Origin: Triticum aestivum
Lineage: Eukaryota; Streptophyta; Magnoliopsida; Poales; Poaceae
Length of the DNA stretch: 64,000 nucleotides
Reading direction: 5' to 3'
NCBI RefSeq assembly: GCF_018294505.1
Contig: NC_057813.1
Location: 313,238,900 to 313,302,899, forward strand
Position 1 is the stretch's first letter. Every line of letters begins with the position of its first letter. The translations under genes were made by a program, and so were the position numbers. The notes under the pieces are model-generated. The model saw only the letters and a list, made by a program, of their open reading frames with translations. It was not told where the DNA came from and did not search any database. Positions 57,594 through 64,000 of this stretch are shown piece after piece.

Positions 57594-57964
57594 TGTTGGG
57601 AAACGTAGCATGCAATTTCAAAAAAACTCCTACGCTCACGCAAGATCTATCTAGGAGATGCATAGCAATGAGAGGGGAAGAGTATGTCCATGTACCCTCA
57701 TAGATAGAAAGCGGAAGTGTTTGCTTAATGCGGTTGATGTAGTCAAACGTCTTCTCATTCCGACCGATCGAGTACCAAACATACGGCACCTCCGAGTTCT
57801 GCAAACTTTCAGCGCGATGACGTCCCTCGAGCTCTTGATCCAGCAGAGGGTCGAAGGATTTGATGAGTTCCATCAGCACGACGGCGTGGTGACGGCGATG
57901 GTGATGTGATCCGCGTAGGGCTTCGCCTAAGCACCGCGAACCGGAGGCGGAAACTGTGGAGGGG
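57594..57964 (-). repeat. Angela-type 5' LTR, cut by a Sabrina-type insertion
   Basis: It matches 50769 to about 51144 of the 3' LTR and stops at ctgtggagggg. The probable 5-bp target word is agggg; its second copy is outside the window. Confidence 0.88.
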
Positions 57965-58838
57965 TGATACGTCTCCAACGTATCTATAATTTTTTATTGT
58001 TCCATGCTTATTATATTACCCGTTTTGGATGTTTATGGGCTTTACCTTACACTTTTATACTCCCTCCGTTCCTTGATATAAGGTGTATAGATTTTTGAGA
58101 AAAATTCCGAAATATAAGGTGTATTGCGCTGCACCACTCGGTTGGATAATTTTTTGAGGGATTTGTTTACATTTCCTTATATCACGCAAGCTCCTCTATT
58201 TTCTCATGTCAATTAGTCATGTGTAATGTCACCCAAAGCTTGTGAAATTTTCCCTCCATGTGTGTTCTTTAATTTCCGTGTCAAAAACTAGACACCCTAT
58301 ATTTAGGAATGGAGGGAGTATCATTTTTGGGACTAACCTACTAACCGGAGGCCCAGCCCGAATTGCTGTTTTTTGGCCTATTTCAGTGTTTCAAAGAAAG
58401 GGAATATCAAACGGAGTCCAAACGGAATGAAACCTTCGAGAGCGATCTTTTTGGAGCAAATGCAATCCAGGAGACTTGGAGTGGATGTCAAGAAGTAGCT
58501 GAGGCTGCCACAAGGGTGCAAGGCGCGCCCTAAGGGGTGGGCGCGCCCCCCACCCTCGTGGGCCCCTCGTGGCTCCCCTGACCGACCTCCTTCGCCTATA
58601 TATACCTCCATACCCTGAAAACATCCAGGAGCACCACGAAACCCTATTTCCACCGCCGCAACCTTCTGTATCTGCGAGATCCCATCCTGGGGCCTTTTCC
58701 GGTGCTCTGCCGGAGGGGGAATCAATCACGGAGGGCTTCTACATCATCGCCAAGGCCTCTCTGATGAGTTGTGAGTAGTTTACCACAGACCTTCGGGTCC
58801 ATAGTTATTAGCTAGATGTCTTCTTCTCTCTCTTTGAA
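57965..58838 (+). repeat. Sabrina-type LTR start, plus strand, carrying a MITE
   Basis: It begins TGATACGTCTCCAACGTATC, like the LTR start of the element at 35530-37156 (on the other strand). It continues with ggaggcccagcccgaattgc and tcaaacggagtccaaacgga, and contains a leader-like stretch to 58838. Gypsy C interrupts it at 58839. Confidence 0.8.
58060..58318. mobile_element. Stowaway-type MITE (259 bp) inside the Sabrina-type LTR
   Basis: The left end is TA then ctccctccgttccttgata; the right end is tatttaggaatggagggag then TA. Removing it joins cttttata to tcatttttggg, the expected LTR text. No coding. Confidence 0.92.
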
Positions 58839-59448
58839 TGATAGAGGCGGAGGTGTCCCGTCTTTCGATGAGATGGTGGATTTCGCTTTGGTGGAAGTCG
58901 ACTTTGACGATCCGACTACGAACGTGCGAGGACGTCGCGCCTTAGCAATCGCTAAACCAACTCCGAGAGGTTATTGACCACGCCGGAGCACGATCAACCT
59001 GACCACGAGGGTCTGTTTCCTGCGAGCAAACGAAGAACAAGCAAGAAACTAAGATTGCAATCTGGATATTGCGAATATAAGATGAAAGCTTTATTGATCA
59101 AGGTGGGGTTCTGTGACGCCTTTGTCTGGTCGTTGAACACAAACGAAGTACGCGAAGTTGCAGCTATGGCGAACTTTTAATCTAAACAAAACCCAAATTC
59201 TAAACGATGCCCTAAGGGCTGTATATATGGAGGAAGAGGGGGGGAATTTCGTGGCCCTTGGTGGAGGGGTCCGAAATCAACCCTATCTCTTGTTTCCCCA
59301 CACATACGGACTCTAAAAATAGCCTATAATTATGTATTTCGAAATTACATGGGCCTGGCCCAATAATAAGGTGACGCAGCACCTAAAATAGCCTCGGGAC
59401 GAAATTTATGAAGTGGCATCTTGTATATTTCGTCCAAGGCTTCATGCA
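58839..59448 (-). repeat. Gypsy C 3' LTR (about 610 bp)
   Basis: The outer end is tgatagaggcgg and the inner end is placed at cttcatgca (TG...CA). A TATA-like tatatatgg is at 59221-59229. The inner border is a best guess because the polypurine tract (ccaccataatggg on the minus strand) is weak. Confidence 0.65.
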
Positions 59449-59452
59449 CCCA

Positions 59453-62200
59453 TTATGGTGGCTTCAAAGTCCTGAAATCATCACTTGTAACTCCATTCTT
59501 GTTCTTGCTCCAATGTTCATCCTTCTCCATGCTAGGCCCTTCATTTGTAAGCAAAACAAATGTATCCAATTTAGGCAGCATCATATTCTCATGAACATTA
59601 GAATCATTACCAAGAAACGAAAGTACCTGGTAATTTAGTTGGCGTGCACGAGCTCTAGTAATTGGTCCAGTATGTATAGCAGCAGGGGCTGTGGGTGTAA
59701 CAATTGTATTGATGTCCTCATCATCCTCCCCTTCTTGAAATGAAGTCGTCCTCGACGGAAGTTCATCTTCCTCACCCAAATAAGGCTTCAAATCTGCAAT
59801 GTTAAAAGTGGGACTAACCCCAAAATCTGCAGGCAGCTCAAGTTTATATGCATTATCATTTATTTTCTCTAACACCTTAAAGGGACCATCAGCACGTGGC
59901 ATTAACTTTGATTTGCGCAAATCAGGAAATCTATCCTTACGCAAATGTAACCAAACAAGATCTCCAGGTGCAAACACAACATGTTTTCTACCCTTATCTC
60001 CAGCAAGTTTATATTTAGCATTCATGCGCTCAATGTTTTCCTTAGTTAACTCATGCATTTTTGAAATCAATTCAGCACGTTGTTTAGCATCAAAATTAAC
60101 CTTCTCCGAAGATGGAAGAGGCAACAAATCAATAGGTGCACGAGGTAGGAAACCATACACAACTTCAAAAGGGCACATCTTAGTAGTAGAATGCAATGAA
60201 CGATTATAAGCAAATTCAATATGAGGCAAGCATTCCTCCCACATTTTCTTATTATTCTTCAAAACAGCCCTAAGCATAGTAGACAACGTTCTATTGACTA
60301 CTTCAGTTTGTCCATCAGTTTGGGGGTGACAAGTAGTATTAAAAAGCAGTTTAGTCCCCAACTTAGCCCATAAACATCTCCAAAAGTGGCTAAGAAATTT
60401 AGTATCACGATCTGAAACAATAGTATTTGGCACACCATGCAAGCGAATAATTTCACGAAAAAACAAATCAGCAACATTAACAGCATCATCGCTTTTATGA
60501 CATGGTATAAAGTGTGCCATTTTCGAGAATCTATCCACGACAACAAATATGCTATCCCTCCCCTTCTTTGTTCGAGGTAAACCTAAAACAAAGTCCATAG
60601 ATATATCCTCCCAAGGAACACTAGGTACAGGCAAAGGCATATATAAACCATGAGGATTGAGTCGTGACTTAGCTTTTTGACATGTAGTGCAGCGAGCAAT
60701 AAAACGCTCAACATCCCGTCTCATCTTTGGCCAAAAGAAATGTGTAGCAAGTACGTCCTCCGTCTTCTTCACGCCAAAGTGTCCCATTAATCCTCCTCCA
60801 TGCGCCTCCTGCAACAACAAAAGACGAACGGAGCTAGCTAGAATGCATAGCTTGTTAGCACGAAACACAAATCCATCGTTAACAACAAACTTGTTCCACA
60901 TTCTTCCTTCTTTACAATTCTGCATTACAACTTTAAAATCAGCATCATGCACATATTGATCTTTGATGGTCTCCAAACCAAATATTTTGAAGTCAAGTTG
61001 TGAAAGCATAGTATAGCGACGAGACAATGCATCAGCAATAACATTTTCTTTTCCCTTCTTGTGTTTAATGACATAAGGGAAAGTCTCAATGAATTCAACC
61101 CATTTAGCATGTCTACGATTCAGTTTAGCTTGACTTTTAATATGTTTCAAAGATTCATGATCAGAATGTATAACAAATTCTTTGGGCCATAAATAATGTT
61201 GCCATGTTTCTAAAGTCCGAACAAGTGCATATAATTCTTTATCATAAGTAGAATAATTCAGACTAGGCCCACTCAATTTTTCAGAAAAGTATGCAACAAG
61301 TTTGCCATCTTGTAATAACACACCTCCTAATCCAATTCCACTAGCATCACATTCAAGCTCAAAAGTCTTATTAAAATCAGGAAGTTGGAGTAAAGGAGCA
61401 TGTGTCAACTTATCTTTCAATACCATGAAGGCTTCTTCCTGTGCGGTACCCCAAAGAAAAGGCACATCTTTCTTTGTAAGCTCATTGAGAGGTGCAGCAA
61501 TGGTGCTGAAATCTCTCACAAAACGCCTATAGAATCCAGCGAGGCCAAGAAAACTCCTCACTTGTGTGACCGTTTTGGGCTGCGGCCAACTCTCAATAGC
61601 TTCAATCTTGGCTTTATCAACTTCAATTCCCTGTGGAGTAACAACATAGCCAAGAAAAGATACTCGGTCGGTGCAAAAGGTGCACTTCCCGAGGTTACCA
61701 AACAAACGTGCATCACGTAGAGCAATAAAAACAGCACGTAAATGTTCCAAATGTTCCTCCAAAGATCTGCTATAAATCAATATGTCATCAAAGTAAACTA
61801 CCACAAATCGTCCAATGAAAGCACGTAAAACTTCGTTCATTAATCTCATGAAAGTACTAGGTGCATTAGTTAACCCAAAAGGCATGACTAACCACTCATA
61901 TAATCCAAACTTAGTTTTAAATGCTGTTTTCCATTCATCTCCCAATTTCATACGAATTTGATGGTAGCCACTACGCAAATCAACTTTGGAGAATATTGTA
62001 GAGCCACTCAATTCATCAAGCATATCATCTAGCCTAGGAATAGGATGACGATAACGAATAGTAATATTATTAATGCCTCTACAATCAACACACATACGTG
62101 ATGTACCATCCTTTTTCGGCACTAGAATAATAGGAACAGCACAAGGACTAAGGGATTCGCGTATATAACCTTTGTCGAGAAGCTCTTGTACTTGACGCAT
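59453..62200 (-). CDS. pol: Gypsy C reverse transcriptase, RNase H, integrase polyprotein (915 codons open)
   Basis: One open frame covers RT (residues 1 to about 180; [20 protein letters not shown], catalytic YFDD at 136-139), RNase H (about 275-395; D285, E322, D347, D390), integrase (zinc H467, H474, C504, C507; D536, D597, E633, the last two 35 residues apart) and a C-terminal region ([21 protein letters not shown] at 770-776, [10 protein letters not shown] near 845). All catalytic residues I can place are present. The N-terminal part before residue 1 is missing: just upstream the text jumps from the end of the protease region to [17 protein letters not shown] coding, so a deletion joins the two in different frames. 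The real protein would begin further upstream; the first Met here is only the first in frame. This is the best-preserved gene in the window. Confidence 0.9.
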   Translation of the reverse strand: MRQVQELLDKGYIRESLSPCAVPIILVPKKDGTSRMCVDCRGINNITIRYRHPIPRLDDMLDELSGSTIFSKVDLRSGYHQIRMKLGDEWKTAFKTKFGLYEWLVMPFGLTNAPSTFMRLMNEVLRAFIGRFVVVYFDDILIYSRSLEEHLEHLRAVFIALRDARLFGNLGKCTFCTDRVSFLGYVVTPQGIEVDKAKIEAIESWPQPKTVTQVRSFLGLAGFYRRFVRDFSTIAAPLNELTKKDVPFLWGTAQEEAFMVLKDKLTHAPLLQLPDFNKTFELECDASGIGLGGVLLQDGKLVAYFSEKLSGPSLNYSTYDKELYALVRTLETWQHYLWPKEFVIHSDHESLKHIKSQAKLNRRHAKWVEFIETFPYVIKHKKGKENVIADALSRRYTMLSQLDFKIFGLETIKDQYVHDADFKVVMQNCKEGRMWNKFVVNDGFVFRANKLCILASSVRLLLLQEAHGGGLMGHFGVKKTEDVLATHFFWPKMRRDVERFIARCTTCQKAKSRLNPHGLYMPLPVPSVPWEDISMDFVLGLPRTKKGRDSIFVVVDRFSKMAHFIPCHKSDDAVNVADLFFREIIRLHGVPNTIVSDRDTKFLSHFWRCLWAKLGTKLLFNTTCHPQTDGQTEVVNRTLSTMLRAVLKNNKKMWEECLPHIEFAYNRSLHSTTKMCPFEVVYGFLPRAPIDLLPLPSSEKVNFDAKQRAELISKMHELTKENIERMNAKYKLAGDKGRKHVVFAPGDLVWLHLRKDRFPDLRKSKLMPRADGPFKVLEKINDNAYKLELPADFGVSPTFNIADLKPYLGEEDELPSRTTSFQEGEDDEDINTIVTPTAPAAIHTGPITRARARQLNYQVLSFLGNDSNVHENMMLPKLDTFVLLTNEGPSMEKDEHWSKNKNGVTSDDFRTLKPP

Positions 62201-62270
62201 AATCTCCTTCGTCTCCTCTGGATTGGTACGGTATGGTGCACGGTTTGGCAGTGAAGCACCGGGAATTAAA
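62201..62270 (-). other. Deletion junction between protease and RT of Gypsy C
   Basis: The minus strand passes from [12 protein letters not shown] to text encoding PGASLPN-like RT leader in the other frame. The linker between the two is shorter than in Gypsy B, where about ten more residues (for example LHGIEHRIDLIPGAPL) precede the same point. A small deletion with frameshift explains this. Confidence 0.7.
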
Positions 62271-64000
62271 TGTTAGTGACAGCAGGAGGCAAAGAGGAAG
62301 GCACGTCCTCGAATGAAAATAATGCCTCTTTGCACACAAAAGCATAGCAAACAGATTTGCTGAAATCTAGCTCATCAATATCAGATTTGGTGGCGAATAA
62401 ACATGCACTTTTCAATTTAATTTCAGAAGCAACACTAGATGGCTTATTATTAGGCTTCATTTGTTGCTCAAATTCTTTTGCCACAATCTGATTTTCACTC
62501 TTATTCTTCTCCTGTTGTGCTTTATTAGCTCTATTAATATCATCTTTCAAAATGGAATCAGGAGTCATAGGAAGCAAAGTAATATTTTTATCCTTATGAA
62601 CAAGAGTATAGTGATTGTTTCTACCATGGTGTACAGAATTTTTATCAAATTGCCATGGTCTACCAAGTAATAAGGAACATGCTTGCATAGGTACCACATC
62701 ACAATCAACATAATCAGCATATGTAGAGATACTAAAATGCACACGAACAGTACGTGTTACCTTAACCTTGCCGCTGTTGTTGAACCATTGGATGTAGTAA
62801 GGATGTGGATGTGGTCTTGTGGTGAGAGAAAGCTTCTCCACCATCTCCATGCTAGCCAAGTTGTTGCAGCTCCCTCCATCTATGATGACGCGCACAGAAC
62901 GTTCCTTCACAACTCCCTTGGTATGGAACAAATTGTGCCTCTGATTTTGCTCAGCTTGTGTGACCTGCACACTCAAAACACGTTGAGCAACTAAACATTC
63001 ATACCTGTCAGCGTCTTCAGGAGCCATGTATTGCGTCTCATGATCAGAATCATCTCGACCATGTTCTTCACGTGTAATAAGAGCCAAAGTCTCCTCATCA
63101 TAGTCACTAGCGGACTCATATCCACCATCCGCGGTAGCAATCATCACACGCGGAGATTTGCATTCCCTCGCATAATGACCTCCTCCCTTACAACGACGAC
63201 AAATAATATCACTTGTGTGCCCTGTTGATGCCATGGAAGAAGAAGAACGCTGTGCAGGCCCCGCAGGTGCGCTCTTGGCAGATAATGGTGGTTGTGCCTG
63301 TTTTCTTGTATCACGGCTGGAGGTGGCACCGGATGGAGGTGCTGGTGCAGTTGAAGTAGAAGATGCACGTGGTGTCCATGATGAAGGTCGGCCTGCAGAA
63401 AAGTTAGTTCGCCCCAATGCTTGTCGATCCTGCACTTCACGTTCAGCTTTACAAGCAAGATGGAATAAACGAGTGATATTAGTATACTCCTTATAGTCTA
63501 GAATGGTCTGAATCTCTCTATTTAATCCACCCAGAAAACGTGCAAGCATAGCTTCATTCTCCTCAACAATACCACATCTAATCATGCCAGTTTGTAATTC
63601 CTGATAATATTCTTCTACAGAATTTTTCCCTTGTCATAAACGCTGCAATTTTTGAAGCAATTCACGTTGATAATATGGTGGAACCCAACGCGTACGCATA
63701 GCAGTTTTCAAAGCAGCCCAAGTAGTTGGAATAGGATATAATCTACAATGTTCAGACCACCATACACATGCAAAACTAGTGAAAGCACAAACAGCAGCAG
63801 CAACTCGTCTCTCCTCAGGATATTGTAAACATGTAAATCGTTGTTCAGTTTCTAACTCCCAAGTAAGATATATATCAGGAACATATCTACCCTCAAATGG
63901 TGGAATATTCAATTTCAGTTTAGGAATATGGACATCATCGCGTACCTGAGGTGGTGGTGCAGGCCTACCATTACGAATATATACCTGAGGTCGACCTGCT
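62266..64000 (-). pseudogene. Gypsy C gag and protease, one stop codon, 5' end outside window
   Basis: Two pieces share one frame: 63634-64000 (gag; IPPFEGRYVPDIYLTWELET, VWWSEHCRL) and 62266-63633. They are separated by a single in-frame TGA at 63634-63636. The second piece has a CCHC knuckle (C129, C132, H137, C142 in IICRRCKGGGHYARECKS) and a protease-like VIIDGGSCNNLAS with D236-G-G, where many retroelements have D-S/T-G. The stop sits in a context that could be a CpG-type C-to-T change. The protein reads to PPAVTNI before the deletion junction. Confidence 0.85.

Larger units (their letters stand above)
50769..57964 (-). mobile_element. Angela/WIS/BARE-1-type Copia element, minus strand, 5' LTR split
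   Basis: The left LTR is 50769-52505, with a polypurine tract next to it; the right LTR starts tgttgggaaacg at 57594 next to a PBS. Gag-pol in Copia order lies between. The right LTR is cut at 57964 by a Sabrina-type LTR. In about 370 aligned bases the LTRs differ at roughly one position in ten, so this is an old copy. The left flank is gcatc. Confidence 0.92.
58839..64000 (-). mobile_element. Gypsy C, minus strand, nearly complete pol; continues past the window
   Basis: The left LTR starts tgatagaggcgg at 58839, inserted in the Sabrina-type LTR. To its right on the minus strand are pol (59453-62200) and gag-protease (62266-64000). The 5' LTR and gag start are beyond 64000. The family is related to Gypsy A and B (same GPxTRARAR tail and MDFVLGLPR block). 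Confidence 0.9.

Overview
The window is a nest of transposable elements of the kind found in a large grass genome, almost certainly Triticeae (wheat, Aegilops, barley or rye). The clues are a Copia element with Angela/WIS/BARE-1-type LTRs and pol, Athila-lineage Gypsy elements with Sabrina/Fatima-type LTR ends, Stowaway MITEs with CTCCCTCC termini, a CACTA element with a TNP2-type transposase, and a 12.2 kb element with 4.5 kb LTRs and a non-coding interior that resembles a LARD. I see no intact host protein gene, rRNA or tRNA gene, CRISPR array or bacterial operon. Family names are from recognition of motifs and were not checked by database search.

Layout. 1-392: Gypsy-type LTR fragment with a 151-bp tandem duplication. 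393-8219: Copia element on the minus strand with two LTRs, PBS, PPT and a broken pol. 8220-8744: terminal piece of another LTR (Sukkula-like). 8745-10611: 3' part of a minus-strand Gypsy element (Gypsy A). 10612-22856: the LARD-like element. 22857-25883: truncated CACTA element with a broken transposase. 25884-29501: plus-strand Gypsy (Gypsy B), a relative of Gypsy A. 29502-37156: two deleted Athila-type elements in opposite orientation whose LTR tips touch at 32316/32317.

37157-50531 is the only stretch not dominated by LTR elements. It holds several MITEs, tandem repeats, a broken GRF-type zinc-finger exon, a probable Helitron 3' end, a LINE-like tail, and at least three diverged copies of one promoter-like sequence module. 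A 3,977-bp solo LTR with a perfect 5-bp target-site duplication (tgtgt) interrupts the third copy. 50532-64000 is a layered nest: CACTA terminus, then an Angela/BARE-type Copia, then a Sabrina-type LTR (itself carrying a MITE), then a minus-strand Gypsy (Gypsy C) whose 915-codon RT-RNase H-integrase ORF still has every catalytic residue I looked for.

The genes do not cooperate as a host pathway; they are retrotransposon and transposon genes in different stages of decay. The observations I would check first are: (i) arrays of short interrupted palindromes in three LTR or 3'-end regions, each with a different unit (TCGGTnnnACCGA, GCGGTAnTACCGC, CCGGGnnCCCGG); (ii) the dispersed promoter-like modules with the solo LTR inside one; (iii) the non-coding LARD-like element whose interior carries two pol-terminus relics on opposite strands; and (iv) the near-intact Gypsy C. 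I did not find a clear new biological system.
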